Below are positions 42,009-51,199 of a stretch of 64,000 nt of DNA, in pieces (the first letter of the stretch is position 1; each line of letters begins with the position of its first letter). The DNA is from Streptomyces griseoruber (GTDB lineage Bacteria; Actinomycetota; Actinomycetes; Streptomycetales; Streptomycetaceae). Where the stretch lies: assembly GCF_001514205.1 (NCBI RefSeq), contig NZ_KQ948773.1, positions 196,016-260,015 on the forward strand, given 5' to 3'. The notes under the pieces were generated by a model. It was not told the DNA's origin. It saw only the letters and a program-made list of their open reading frames with translations, and did no database searches. The position numbers and the translations under genes are program-made.

Positions 42009-43355
42009 TCAGCCGACGTCCGCGTTCTCCATGGTGTCGGTGACGTCGACGAAGCCCTGCTGCGAGGCCACCAGCACGCCCTTGCGCACCTGCTGCACGG
42101 TCACCTCGGCATTGGACAGCCGGGGGAAGCCGACGGCGGCGAGCCGGCTGGTGAACCTCCAGCGCAGGGCGGGGGTGAGTCCGCCGGTGGTGAACGTGCG
42201 GCCGCTGTTCAGGGCGCCGCGGACGGTGTCGGCGCTCACCTCGCCGTCGCCCAGCGACTCCAGGGCCTGCCGCAGGACGTTGTAGGCGATCCAGGTGGTC
42301 TGCACCCCGGTGTCGGAGGGGTCGATGCTGGTGTCGGAGAAGGCGGACTGGCTGATCACCTTCTTCATCCCGGCCCACCGCTTGTCGCTCTCCACCGGGT
42401 ACCAGCCGGTGACGTACGCCCCCTCGTACGGGCCGGATCCGCCGCCGCTGGCGTCGATGACGGTCTGGTCGACGCTGCCCAGCACGCTTCCGGTGTTCAC
42501 CGCGGGATAGTCGGCGCGGCTGCGGCGGAAGGAGTCCATGAAGGTGCCGTTGCGGTCGCCCAGCGCGGGCACCACACAGCCCTTGCCGCCGGACGCCGTG
42601 CCGCCGGACGCCGTGCCGCCGGCGGCCGTCCGCAGGGCCTTCTCGCTCTGCGCGGAGTACTCGGTGGCGTCCTCCGCCGCCCGCTGGTCCTCGGCCTTGT
42701 CGTGCCCGCCCGCCTTCAGACCGGCGTCGAGCATCGGCGCCAGGGCGTCGCCCGCGATGGTGTCGGGGCGGACGAGTGCGACGGGCCCCGAGCAGGAACC
42801 GGCCAGCACCTTGCCGAGACCGGCGAGCAGCGTGGGCTGGCCGCCGTTGACGGGGTAGGACAGGGGGCTGGTGAACTCGGAGGTCGTGACGCCGTAGCCG
42901 CCTATGTAGGGGATGCCGGCGCCCTCCAGATGCGGGAAGAACGCGTCGGAGTGCTGGCTGTAGGAGCCGACGACGGCGACCGCCTTCTCCTTGACCGCGC
43001 GCCGGGCGCAGGCCGCCGCGGAGACCGCGTCGTTGTGGTCGTTGCAGGTCAGCACGGTGAGCTTGTGGCCGTCGATGCCGCCCTTGGAGTTGATCCAGCG
43101 GGCGTAGGCGCGGGCGAAGGCGGGCATGCCGGGCTTGTTCGTGGCGGCCGTTCCCACGGGTGCCCAGGTCATCACGACGATCGGGTCGTCCCCGGAACCC
43201 CCCGTGACTCCGGGGACGACCCCGCATCCGGCGGTCAGCGACGCGACGGCGGCCAGAGCGCCTGCCGCGAGGGCGGCCGATCTGCCGTTTCCGGTACCGC
43301 GGAGAAACCCGGGGAGGAAGGTACTTCGCGAGAAGGTGCGTCGCCTGCCGGTCAT
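42009..43355 (-). CDS. ABC transporter solute-binding lipoprotein (branched-chain amino-acid type)
   Basis: 448 residues. A basic signal peptide ends in lipobox LTAGC (Cys about 44). The mature part has a periplasmic-binding-protein type 1 fold (AFARAYARWINSKGGIDGHKL, VAVVGSYSQHSDAFF, IPYIGGYGVTTSEF). A Gly/Ala/Ser insert is coded by a 15-bp tandem repeat (42586-42615). No permease or ATPase is adjacent, so its partner is elsewhere. ATG 43355 is the best start; the ribosome site is weak. Confidence 0.85.
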   Translation of the reverse strand: MTGRRRTFSRSTFLPGFLRGTGNGRSAALAAGALAAVASLTAGCGVVPGVTGGSGDDPIVVMTWAPVGTAATNKPGMPAFARAYARWINSKGGIDGHKLTVLTCNDHNDAVSAAACARRAVKEKAVAVVGSYSQHSDAFFPHLEGAGIPYIGGYGVTTSEFTSPLSYPVNGGQPTLLAGLGKVLAGSCSGPVALVRPDTIAGDALAPMLDAGLKAGGHDKAEDQRAAEDATEYSAQSEKALRTAAGGTASGGTASGGKGCVVPALGDRNGTFMDSFRRSRADYPAVNTGSVLGSVDQTVIDASGGGSGPYEGAYVTGWYPVESDKRWAGMKKVISQSAFSDTSIDPSDTGVQTTWIAYNVLRQALESLGDGEVSADTVRGALNSGRTFTTGGLTPALRWRFTSRLAAVGFPRLSNAEVTVQQVRKGVLVASQQGFVDVTDTMENADVG

Positions 43356-43473
43356 GAGCACACACCATTCCGTCACATCACTAACCCGGGAGTGACCCAC
43401 GGTCAATGAGAGGTGACGCGAGGGTGAATTACAGGGGTCCGTGAGGTCCCGGGGACGGGAAAACGTACGATCG

Positions 43474-43974
43474 ATGACCGTGCAAGGTTCGGAGAACTCT
43501 TCCCGTCGCGGCCGTCGCTCCTCCACCATGGGCGGCATGCCACTCAACGACATGCCATGGTGGCGCTGGCGCAGCAATGTGCGCTCCGCGCTGCACATGC
43601 TCTCCGACCCGGTGTTCCAGCAGAACGTCTGGCTGGCCGGTGTGGACGGATACGGCGACGTCACCGACGCCGTCTACCGTCTGGTCGAGGACACCTGGCT
43701 CGACAACTGGTCCGCCGAGAAGTACGTCGGCACGATCTTCCGTGACTCGCAGGAGGCGGCCCTCGTCGACACCGCCGTGCTGCGGGTCCTGCGGATCATG
43801 CACCAGGTCGGCCCGGACGCGCCCGTCTCCACCTATGTCTCCCACCCCGGCTGGCCCGAGGCGGTGCACGCGGCGCGGGAGGCGCACGTCCGCCTGGCGG
43901 TGGCCGACGGCGAGGACCCGGACGCGCCGCCGCGCACACTGGAAGTGCTGCGGATCATGACGAGGTCCGCGTAG
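43474..43974 (+). CDS. SCO4402-family protein
   Basis: 166 residues. MPWWRWRSNVRSALHMLSDP and VEDTWLDNWSAEKYVGTIFRDS mark a small actinobacterial family that I know only under the name of its S. coelicolor member. Cytosolic, mostly helical and acidic at the C-terminus. No catalytic motif was recognised. It precedes purU by 48 bp and may share its transcript. Confidence 0.8.
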   Translation: MTVQGSENSSRRGRRSSTMGGMPLNDMPWWRWRSNVRSALHMLSDPVFQQNVWLAGVDGYGDVTDAVYRLVEDTWLDNWSAEKYVGTIFRDSQEAALVDTAVLRVLRIMHQVGPDAPVSTYVSHPGWPEAVHAAREAHVRLAVADGEDPDAPPRTLEVLRIMTRSA

Positions 43975-44021
43975 CGGGACGGCCTCCACCGTGCCGGGGC
44001 GGACGTGAGACCCTGTGCTGC

Positions 44022-44906
44022 ATGAGTGAGCAGACCGCCCGAGCCGCGGCGTCCCCCGCCGACCAGTACGTCCTCACCCTCTCCTGCCCGGACAAGCAGG
44101 GCATCGTGCACGCCGTGTCGAGCTACCTGTTCATGACCGGCTGCAACATCGAGGACAGCCAGCAGTTCGGCGACCACGACACGGGTCTGTTCTTCATGCG
44201 GGTCCACTTCTCGGCCGATGCGCCGCAGTCCGTGGACAAGCTGCGCGCGAGCTTCGCGGCGATCGGCGACTCCTTCCACATGGACTGGCAGATCAACCGG
44301 GCCGACGAGAAGATGCGCATCGTCCTGCTGGTCAGCAAGTTCGGCCACTGCCTGAACGACCTGCTGTTCCGCGCCCGGATCGGTGCGCTGCCGGTGGAGA
44401 TCGCGGCGGTGGTGTCCAACCACACCGACTTCACCGAGCTGGTGGGCTCGTACGACATCCCCTTCCACCACATCCCGGTGACGAAGGAGACGAAGGCGGA
44501 GGCCGAGGCGAAGCTGCTCGAGATCGTGCGCGAGCAGAACGTCGAGCTGGTGGTGCTCGCCCGCTACATGCAGGTGCTCTCGGACGACCTGTGCAAGCAG
44601 CTCAGCGGCCGGATCATCAACATCCACCACTCCTTCCTGCCGAGCTTCAAGGGCGCGAAGCCGTACCACCAGGCGCACACGCGGGGCGTGAAGCTGATCG
44701 GGGCGACCGCGCACTATGTCACCGCCGATCTCGACGAGGGGCCGATCATCGAGCAGGAGGTCGAGCGGGTGGGGCACGACGCCACCCCCGACCAGCTGGT
44801 CGCGGTCGGCCGTGACGTGGAGTGCCAGGCGCTGGCGCGGGCCGTGAAGTGGCATGCGGAGCGGAGGATCCTGCTCAACGGGCGCCGGACGGTGGTGTTC
44901 GCCTAG
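44022..44906 (+). CDS. purU: Formyltetrahydrofolate deformylase
   Basis: 294 residues. N-terminal ACT domain (VLTLSCPDKQGIVHAVSSYL) and C-terminal formyltransferase fold with IINIHHSFLPSFKGAKPYHQA and GATAHYVTADLDEGPII, which hold the catalytic Asn/His/Asp. PurU hydrolyses 10-formyl-THF to formate and THF, balancing the one-carbon pool. An inverted repeat terminator follows. Confidence 0.95.
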   Translation: MSEQTARAAASPADQYVLTLSCPDKQGIVHAVSSYLFMTGCNIEDSQQFGDHDTGLFFMRVHFSADAPQSVDKLRASFAAIGDSFHMDWQINRADEKMRIVLLVSKFGHCLNDLLFRARIGALPVEIAAVVSNHTDFTELVGSYDIPFHHIPVTKETKAEAEAKLLEIVREQNVELVVLARYMQVLSDDLCKQLSGRIINIHHSFLPSFKGAKPYHQAHTRGVKLIGATAHYVTADLDEGPIIEQEVERVGHDATPDQLVAVGRDVECQALARAVKWHAERRILLNGRRTVVFA

Positions 44907-44954
44907 CGAGGCGGGGGGTTGCGCTGCGCGGGCGGGTGCGGGTGGTCTGTGGCC

Positions 44955-45021
44955 GGTCGCGCAGTTCCCCGCGCCCCTGGAACGCACGTCGGCTGTCAGG
45001 GGCGCGGGGAACTGCGCGACC
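44955..45021. terminator. Inverted pair of the dispersed repeat, likely bidirectional terminator
   Basis: Arms of 25 bp (44955-44979 and 44997-45021) are perfect complements with a 17-base loop. The right arm is the same element as at 20554 and the left arm its inverted copy. It stands between convergent purU and the anti-sigma gene. Confidence 0.85.
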
Positions 45022-45030
45022 ATCCCCCAC

Positions 45031-45054
45031 AGGCCCGCAGGCCCGCAGGCCCGC
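45031..45054. repeat. 8-bp tandem repeat AGGCCCGC x3
   Basis: Three perfect units in tandem just after the inverted repeat, in the gap before the anti-sigma gene. Confidence 0.8.
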
Positions 45055-45080
45055 AGTCGCCCACGAACCGCAACCGGCCT

Positions 45081-46458
45081 CTACATCCGGCTCAGGGAAG
45101 CCGCGGCGAACAGAACGTCCCTGATCGCCTCCCGGTCGCCCAGCTGACCCGCGGCCGCTTCCTCCGGCGGCACGTGGCCCGCGGCCAGCCGGCAGAACTC
45201 CACGTCGTCCAGCGCCACGTGCGCCACCTCGTGCGCGGCGGAGCCCACCGCTCCGGGCGAGTCCAGGGGGATCAGCCACTCGCCCCCGCCGTCGCCCTCG
45301 ATCTCCAGCCGCAGGCTGCGACCGGGGCTGCCGGCGCTCACCAGATGGCGGGCGCTCGGCGCGGGCGCGGCCAGTCCCGCGCGCCGGCGCGCGGCGAGCG
45401 CCGTCGGCAGCATCCGCGCGGCCAGGTCGATCATGCCGTGCAGATGGCGGGGCGCGGGCGGCGCGTACGGATAGTCGACCGCCTCCGCGATGTCCTCGGC
45501 GTGCACCCAGCACTCGAACGCCCGGTCCAGCATCGCGTCCCGCAGGGGCAGCTCGAAGCCGCCGTACGAGATCGGCAGGGTGCCGGGCCCTCCCCCGCCG
45601 GTGAACGACACCGTGCGCACGAGTGCGTGGCTCTGTTCGCGCCAGGGGCCGCGCACCGAGCGGGTGGGCGGGAAGTGCGAGGCTCCCCAGAACGCCTCGG
45701 TACGCTCGGCGGGGCCGCGGACGCCGTCGGCCTCCTTGTCGTCCTCGCCGGGGCCGAGCGGGTCCTCCAGGCCGAGGGCCACCGCGACCAGGCCGTCCAC
45801 GGCGAGGAGATGGGCGATGACTCCGGCGACGGTGGTGCGCCGGGTGGTCTCCCCGTCGCCGCGGAACCAGCGCAGCCGCACGGGCGCGTGCCACTCGGCG
45901 TCGCCGAAGTCCTGGAGCAGGGCGTCCAGTCGCGCGGTCTCGGCGTCGTACGAGGTCGCCCACGCCGGTACCGGGATGCGCGGCGGGCGGCGGTCGAGGC
46001 AGGCCTCCAGGACGCGGGTGCGCAGGCCCGGGTCGAGGTCGAGGCTCTCCGGGCGCTGGAGCAGGCCGACCGCCTCGCGCAGCCGCCGGGCCTCGTCCGC
46101 GCAGGCGCCGCAGTCGCCGAGGTGGTCCTCGACGGCCGCCGTCTCCTCGGCCGAGCAGGCCGCCAGCGCCCAGCAGGGCCTTCAGTACGCGGTGCTCCAG
46201 CCGCAGCGGTTCCGCGACGGCGAGCGACTCCAGTGCGGGCAGCGGCAGCCCGGTGTCCTCGACGGAGGCGCGGGGGAAGGGGATACGGGGCGCCGCACGG
46301 CGGGTGCCGTCGCCGTGGTCGCCGTGCGGTTCGCCGCCGTGCGCGGTGTGGTCGTCCATGGTGCCGTCGTAGCCTTCGCCGCCGTCCTTGCCGTCCTTGC
46401 CGTCCGTGCCGTCCTCGGTCTCGCCGTCGCAGCCCTCGTATCCGTCCGCGTCGCTCAC
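45081..46458 (-). pseudogene. Zinc-finger anti-sigma factor, apparently frameshifted
   Basis: The gene begins at GTG 46458 (overlapping the sigma stop) and reads an acidic N-terminus up to KALLGA, then the frame leaves the family sequence at 46166-46173. In the next frame the expected continuation is fully open: ALAACSAEETAAVEDHLG, the zinc motif H-x3-C-x2-C (DHLGDCGACADEA), and a mycothiol-DinB-like C-terminal domain to TAG 45081. Family alignment from memory expects LLGAWALAACS; restoring one extra 8-bp unit CTGGGCGC gives exactly that. So the gene looks disrupted by contraction of an 8-bp repeat, unless it is a sequencing error. The intact product would be a 461-residue partner of the neighbouring sigma factor. 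Confidence 0.8.
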
Positions 46459-47036
46459 GCCGCACCCCCGTATTCGGGCGGGGCCCCGGAGGCCGGTGTG
46501 TCGTGGGCGGTGGAGAGCAGTTGCAGGCCGAGGCGGAGCCGGCGGCGGGCCTCGTCCTCGGTGACGCCGAGGTCGGCGGCGGTCTGGCGGTAGTCACGGC
46601 GCTGGAAGTAGGCCAGTTCCAGGGCGGCGCGCAGCGGGGCGGGCATGGCCTGGACGATGTAGTCGGCGCGGGCGGCGACCGCGGCGTGCCGCACCTTGCT
46701 CTCCAGGTCCTCGGCGGTGCCGGGGCCGCCCTCGGCCAGCGCGGCGGTCTCGGTGGCGCGCAGCCGCTGCACGGCCAGCCGGTGGGTCAGCGCGGCGATC
46801 CAGGTGCGCAGGGGGCCCTGCTGGGGGTCGTAGGCGTCGGGGTGCTGCCAGACGTGGACGAAGACCTCGCGGGTGACGCGGTCGGCCGCGTGTTCGTCTC
46901 CGAGCACACGATGGGCGAGGCCGTGCACGAGTGAAGCGAACCGGTCGTAGAGCTCACCGAGGGCGGCCGCCTCACCGCGCGCGAGTCGCTGCTGCATCTT
47001 GCGGTCCCAGCGGGGCGGTGCGTCCTTCTTCGCCAT
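46455..47036 (-). CDS. ECF-type RNA polymerase sigma factor
   Basis: 193 residues. Region 2 (LGELYDRFASLVHGLAHRVLG...REVFVHVWQHPDAYD, RTWIAALTHRLAVQRLR) and region 4 (LRAALELAYFQRRDYRQTAADLGVTEDEARRRLRLG) are intact. It is co-transcribed with the anti-sigma gene by a GTGA overlap. If the anti-sigma gene is really broken, this sigma factor could be constitutively free. Confidence 0.9.
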   Translation of the reverse strand: MAKKDAPPRWDRKMQQRLARGEAAALGELYDRFASLVHGLAHRVLGDEHAADRVTREVFVHVWQHPDAYDPQQGPLRTWIAALTHRLAVQRLRATETAALAEGGPGTAEDLESKVRHAAVAARADYIVQAMPAPLRAALELAYFQRRDYRQTAADLGVTEDEARRRLRLGLQLLSTAHDTPASGAPPEYGGAA

Positions 47037-47387
47037 GCGGCCCCCTCACCTGTGCCCGTGTCTCGGCCCAGCCTGCGTCCACCGTCACCTCGAATGTAGT
47101 CGGCACGTACGACAACGCACGCCCCTTTGTTTCAATGTGCGCCCCTGAGCGGCCGGGCGGTGGTATGAGGCCGCGCCTACCCAGACTCATCACGACCAAT
47201 CCGGATCAAGTGTGTGCTGTTTCTGACCGATGTGAGACCGATGTGGATCGAACAGGACTGGATGCGACGGAATCAAGCCTCTTCCGTCACGTACCTGTTT
47301 TTCGCCAGGTGTTTCGGGGCAACGCCGCTGGGCAGCCGCGCTGCAAGGAAGCGTAGGGACGGCTTCCGTTTACGGCGAGGGAAAGGC
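47037..47387. other. 351-bp divergent promoter region between the sigma gene and the STAS gene
   Basis: Contains an AT-richer patch (CCTTTGTTTCAATGTG near 47121) and GATCAAGTGTGTGCTGTTTC (near 47203). No gene was seen; the frame 47214-47387 is upstream of the STAS start and has no ribosome site for ATG 47214. Confidence 0.5.
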
Positions 47388-47771
47388 GTGGTGGTGGCCT
47401 TCAATGTGACCGGCGGCGAGCAGGGCGGTTGGGCCGTGCTCCATGTGTCGGGCGAGCTGGACCTGGTGACGTCACCGGTGCTGCGGCAGCGGGTGCACGA
47501 CGAGGTGGCCGAGGGCCGCCACCGTCTCGTCCTGGACCTCTCCGAGGTGTACTTCTGCGACTCCAGCGGGGTCGGCGTGCTCATCGCGGCCCGCAGACTC
47601 ATCCGTTCCTGCCGGGGCCGGCTGCGGCTGATCCTGCCCGCGCGCGGGGCCGCGGAGGACTCCCACGTCAACCGCGTCCTGGGCGCGCTCGGCGTCCGGC
47701 GCCTCTTCGACGTCTACGACGACCTCGCGGAGGCCGTGGCCGAGGACGGCCCCGAACCGCTGACGGCGTGA
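47388..47771 (+). CDS. STAS-domain anti-sigma factor antagonist
   Basis: 127 residues from GTG 47388, after GAGGGAAAG. The STAS fold LHVSGELDLVTSPVLR and DSSGVGVLIAARR, whose Ser is phosphorylated by a partner kinase, are intact. It likely binds an RsbW-like anti-sigma kinase; the HATPase at 53798 is a candidate but not adjacent. Confidence 0.88.
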   Translation: MVVAFNVTGGEQGGWAVLHVSGELDLVTSPVLRQRVHDEVAEGRHRLVLDLSEVYFCDSSGVGVLIAARRLIRSCRGRLRLILPARGAAEDSHVNRVLGALGVRRLFDVYDDLAEAVAEDGPEPLTA

Positions 47772-47912
47772 GCCGCCCTGCGACAAGGGTGTCCCGAAAT
47801 TCCCCCGGTCCGGGTACAGAGGCCGCCCACCGGCTCCCACGAGGCCGGCGGCGTCGTACGCTCCCTGCCGGAAGGATTTCCGCACCAGGACGCCAGGCGG
47901 CTGGAGGACAGC

Positions 47913-48425
47913 ATGGTCAGCAGCGAGTACGAACGCAGGATCGCGGACCGGTTCGCCACGTTCGACCAGGACGGCAACGGCTACATCGACCGCGAGGACT
48001 TCGGCGCGGCCGCCAAGGCGCTGCTCGCCGAGTTCGGCACGGCGGCCCGGTCCGACAAGGGACAGGCGCTGTACGCGGGCGCGGAGGCCTTCTGGCAGGG
48101 CATGGCGGGCATCGCGGACCGCGACGGCGACCAGCGCATCACCCGGGACGAGTTCGTGGGCGGCGCCGTCAAGCGACTCCACGACAACCCCGACCGCTTC
48201 GCCGAGATCGCCCGGCCCTTCCTGCACGCCGCCCTGGCCCTCGCGGACGCCGACGGCGACGGCCTGGCCACGGTCGAGGACACCGCGCGCGTGCTGCACG
48301 TCCTGGGCGTCCACGAGGGCCTCACCCGCACGGTCGCCGCCGCCCTCGACACCGACGGCGACGACAAGGTCGGCGAGCAGGACATCGTCCCCGCGGTGGC
48401 GCGCTACTTCACCGTCTCCGAGTAG
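47913..48425 (+). CDS. EF-hand calcium-binding protein (calerythrin-like)
   Basis: 170 residues with four EF-hand loops: DQDGNGYIDRED (18-29), DRDGDQRITRDE (69-80), DADGDGLATVED (112-123) and DTDGDDKVGEQD (146-157). Three loops end in Asp instead of Glu. ATG 47913 has GGAGGAC upstream. It is cytosolic and acts as a calcium buffer or sensor; Streptomyces encode several, linked to aerial growth. It overlaps the ligase gene tail to tail by 22 bp. Confidence 0.92.
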   Translation: MVSSEYERRIADRFATFDQDGNGYIDREDFGAAAKALLAEFGTAARSDKGQALYAGAEAFWQGMAGIADRDGDQRITRDEFVGGAVKRLHDNPDRFAEIARPFLHAALALADADGDGLATVEDTARVLHVLGVHEGLTRTVAAALDTDGDDKVGEQDIVPAVARYFTVSE

Positions 48426-49915
48426 CGCTCGCGCAGCTTGTACTTCAGGACCTTGCGCAGTGTGTCGTTGCGCGGCAGGGCGTCCACCACCTCCAGCTGC
48501 TCCGGCAGTTTGTGCACGGACAGTCCCGCCGCGCGCAGATACGCCGTCAGCGCCTCCAGCGTCGGATCCGCCGCCCCCGCCGCCCGCTCGACCACCGCGC
48601 ACACCCGCTCCCCGCGCTCGGCGTCCGGCAGCCCGATCACCGCCACGTCCCCGACGTCCGGGCGGGCGGCCAACAGGTCCTCGACCTCCTTGGCGGAGAT
48701 GTTCTCGCCCTTGCGGATGATGACGTCCTTCAGCCGCCCGGTGAGCACCAGATGCCCGCTCCCGGTCAGCCGCCCGAGGTCCCCGGTGCGCAGGAACCCG
48801 TCCTCGTCGAAGGCCTCCGCCGTCTGCGCCGGGTCCAGATAGCCGCGGCACACGGCCTCCCCGCGCAGCCGTACCTCCCCGCCCTCGGCGATCCGTATCT
48901 CCATCCCCTCCGGGGGCCGTCCCTCGGTCGTGGCGAGGTTCTCCACGGTGTCGTCCGGCGCCCCCATGGTGATCATCGGGACCTCGGTCATGCCGTAGCC
49001 GTGGGTGAGCTGCACACCCAGCTCCCGGACGACCGCGTGGTACAGCTCGGGCGGCTTCGGCGCCCCGCCCCCGGCGAGCAGCCGCAGCGAGGGGATCACC
49101 GGGACGCCCGGCTGCTTGCGCTGCTCGGCCAGGAACATCGAGTAGAACGCCGTCGACCCGCCCGCCACGGTCACCCCGTGCCGGCGGTACTCGGCGAGCG
49201 CGTCCGGCAGCGCGAACTGCTCGAACATCACCGCGGGGAAGCCGTACAGCAGCAGCATGACGGTGTAGTCGGGCCCCGCGATGTGCGCGTACGGGAAGGC
49301 CATCGAGCCCACGTCGTCGGCGGTCAGCTCCAGCGCGTGGGCGAGGCAGGAGCCGCCCGCGATGAGCGAACGGTCGGTGTGCAGGACGCCCTTGGGGTCG
49401 GAGGTCGTGCCCGAGGTCCAGTAGATCCAGCGGACCGAGGTGCCGTCGGAGGGCGGCGGGGGCAGCACGGCCGGGTCGCCCCCGGGCAGGTCGTCGTAGG
49501 CGTCGAACACGCCCTTCGCGCCGAGCCGCAGCGCCATCTCGCCGTGGTCGAAACCGCGCCAGACGCCCGGTACGGCGAAGAACTCCGCCCGTGACTCCCG
49601 CAGCGCGAAACCGACCTCGCGGTCCCGGTAGAACGGGATGACGGGGCTCTGCACGGCGCCCAGGCGGGCCAGCGCGAAGGACAGCACGGCCGTCTCGATG
49701 CGGGTCGGCAACTGCCAGGCGACGACCGTGCCGGGGCGCACGCCCATGCCGTACAGCCCGGCCGCGGTCCGTTCGGCACGCGCGCGCAGCTCGTCGAAGG
49801 TCAGCGTGCGGTCGCCCTGGAGGAGGACGGGCCGGTCGGGGGTGAGCTCGGCGCGGCGGGCGACCAGGTCCCAGAGGGTGCGGGCGGAACTCAGGGAGTG
49901 CGCGATGGCGTTCAT
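48404..49915 (-). CDS. Acyl-CoA synthetase (AMP-forming)
   Basis: 503 residues. P-loop YWTSGTTSDPKG, YGMTE, the hinge region TGDLGRLTGSGHLVLTGRLKD and the C-terminal lysine region NDTLRKVLK are typical; the last lysine is in DTLRKVLKYK. It activates a carboxylic acid for the divergent catabolic genes at 50003-53262. ATG 49915 has GGGGGCAGAC upstream. Operator-like repeats lie between the two divergent units. Confidence 0.9.
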   Translation of the reverse strand: MNAIAHSLSSARTLWDLVARRAELTPDRPVLLQGDRTLTFDELRARAERTAAGLYGMGVRPGTVVAWQLPTRIETAVLSFALARLGAVQSPVIPFYRDREVGFALRESRAEFFAVPGVWRGFDHGEMALRLGAKGVFDAYDDLPGGDPAVLPPPPSDGTSVRWIYWTSGTTSDPKGVLHTDRSLIAGGSCLAHALELTADDVGSMAFPYAHIAGPDYTVMLLLYGFPAVMFEQFALPDALAEYRRHGVTVAGGSTAFYSMFLAEQRKQPGVPVIPSLRLLAGGGAPKPPELYHAVVRELGVQLTHGYGMTEVPMITMGAPDDTVENLATTEGRPPEGMEIRIAEGGEVRLRGEAVCRGYLDPAQTAEAFDEDGFLRTGDLGRLTGSGHLVLTGRLKDVIIRKGENISAKEVEDLLAARPDVGDVAVIGLPDAERGERVCAVVERAAGAADPTLEALTAYLRAAGLSVHKLPEQLEVVDALPRNDTLRKVLKYKLRERYSETVK

Positions 49916-49932
49916 GTCTGCCCCCAGCTTGG

Positions 49933-49977
49933 CTGACGACTCGTCAGGTGCCATGCTATCTGACGGGTCATCAGATA
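49933..49977. promoter_or_regulatory. Two palindromic operators in the divergent promoter
   Basis: CTGACGACTCGTCAG (49933-49947) is a 15-bp palindrome. The second (49957-49977) has arms TATCTGA and TCAGATA around a 7-bp spacer. The second matches 16 of 20 positions of the site at 55875. A TetR-type regulator is inferred. Confidence 0.75.
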
Positions 49978-50002
49978 AGTACCGTCCGGCGGAGGGGAAC
50001 CC

Positions 50003-51199
50003 ATGGCCACCGAACTGCCCCGCATCATCAGCGTCGACGACCATGTGATCGAACCCGCGCACCTCTTCGCGACCTGGCTGCCGCAGAAGTACCGCGACCG
50101 CGGGCCGCAGCCGCTCACGGCCGGGATCGGCGAGCTGGCCTACGTCGGCGGGAAGTACCAGATCACCATGGACCCGGACGGCCAGCCCACCGACTGGTGG
50201 ATCTACGAGGACCTGAAGTTCCCGTACAAGCGCAACATCGCCGCCGTCGGCTTCGACCGGGACGAGATGACCCTGGAGGGCATCACCCGCGAGGAGATGC
50301 GGCGCGGCTGCTGGGATCCGAAGGCCCGGCTCGAGGACATGGACCTCAACCACGTCGAGGCGTCCCTGTGCTTCCCGTCCTTCCCGCGCTTCTGCGGCCA
50401 GACCTTCTCCGAGGCGCACGACAAGGAGGTCGCGCACGCGTGCGTGCGGGCCTACAACGACTGGATGGTCGAGGAGTGGTGCGGCGACAGCGGCGGCCGC
50501 CTCATCCCGCTGTGCCTGATCCCGCTGTGGGACATCGACCTCGCGGTCGCCGAGATCCGGCGCAACGCCGCGCGCGGGGTGCGCGCGGTCACCTTCTCCG
50601 AGATCCCCACCCACCTGGGGCTGCCGTCCATCCACTCCGGCCACTGGGACCCGTTCTTCGCCGTGTGCGAGGAGACCGGGACGGTCGTCAACATGCACAT
50701 CGGCTCGTCCTCGCAGATGCCGGCCGCCTCCCCCGACGCACCCCCCGCCGTCCAGGCCTCCCTGTCCTTCAACAACGCCATGGCCTCGATGATGGACTAC
50801 CTGTTCAGCGGGGTCCTGGTGAAGTTCCCGGCGCTGAAACTGGCCTACTCGGAGGGCCAGATGGGCTGGATCCCGTACGCCCTGGAACGCGCCGACGACG
50901 TGTGGGAGGAGCACCGCGCGTGGGGCGGGGTCCGCGACCTGATCCCCGAGCCGCCGTCGACGTACTACTACCGGCAGATGTACTGCTGCTTCTTCCGCGA
51001 CAAGCACGGGGTCGCCTCGCTGGACGTCGTCGGGCGGGACAACGCGACCTTCGAAACCGACTACCCGCACGTCGATTCCACCTTCCCGCACACCAAGGAG
51101 GTCGCCCTCGACCACGTCAAGGGCCTCGACGACGAGACGGTCTACAAGCTGATGCGGGGCAACGCGATCCGCATGCTGGACCTGGACTTCGACCAGTGA
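50003..51199 (+). CDS. Amidohydrolase-family protein (TIM barrel, metal-dependent)
   Basis: 398 residues. Metal residues DDHVIEP (N-terminal Asp/His), NMHIGSSS, the His/Asp of ETDYPHVDSTFPHTKE are those of the amidohydrolase-2 family (ACMSD-like decarboxylases/hydrolases). GGAGGGGAACCC ribosome site. In the cluster it could decarboxylate or cleave a ring product; not testable here. Confidence 0.85.
   Translation: MATELPRIISVDDHVIEPAHLFATWLPQKYRDRGPQPLTAGIGELAYVGGKYQITMDPDGQPTDWWIYEDLKFPYKRNIAAVGFDRDEMTLEGITREEMRRGCWDPKARLEDMDLNHVEASLCFPSFPRFCGQTFSEAHDKEVAHACVRAYNDWMVEEWCGDSGGRLIPLCLIPLWDIDLAVAEIRRNAARGVRAVTFSEIPTHLGLPSIHSGHWDPFFAVCEETGTVVNMHIGSSSQMPAASPDAPPAVQASLSFNNAMASMMDYLFSGVLVKFPALKLAYSEGQMGWIPYALERADDVWEEHRAWGGVRDLIPEPPSTYYYRQMYCCFFRDKHGVASLDVVGRDNATFETDYPHVDSTFPHTKEVALDHVKGLDDETVYKLMRGNAIRMLDLDFDQ

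Noticed and set aside
42586..42630. 15-bp tandem repeat as a regulatory element
   Set aside because: It codes the GGTAS repeats of the lipoprotein in frame, so a coding explanation is enough.
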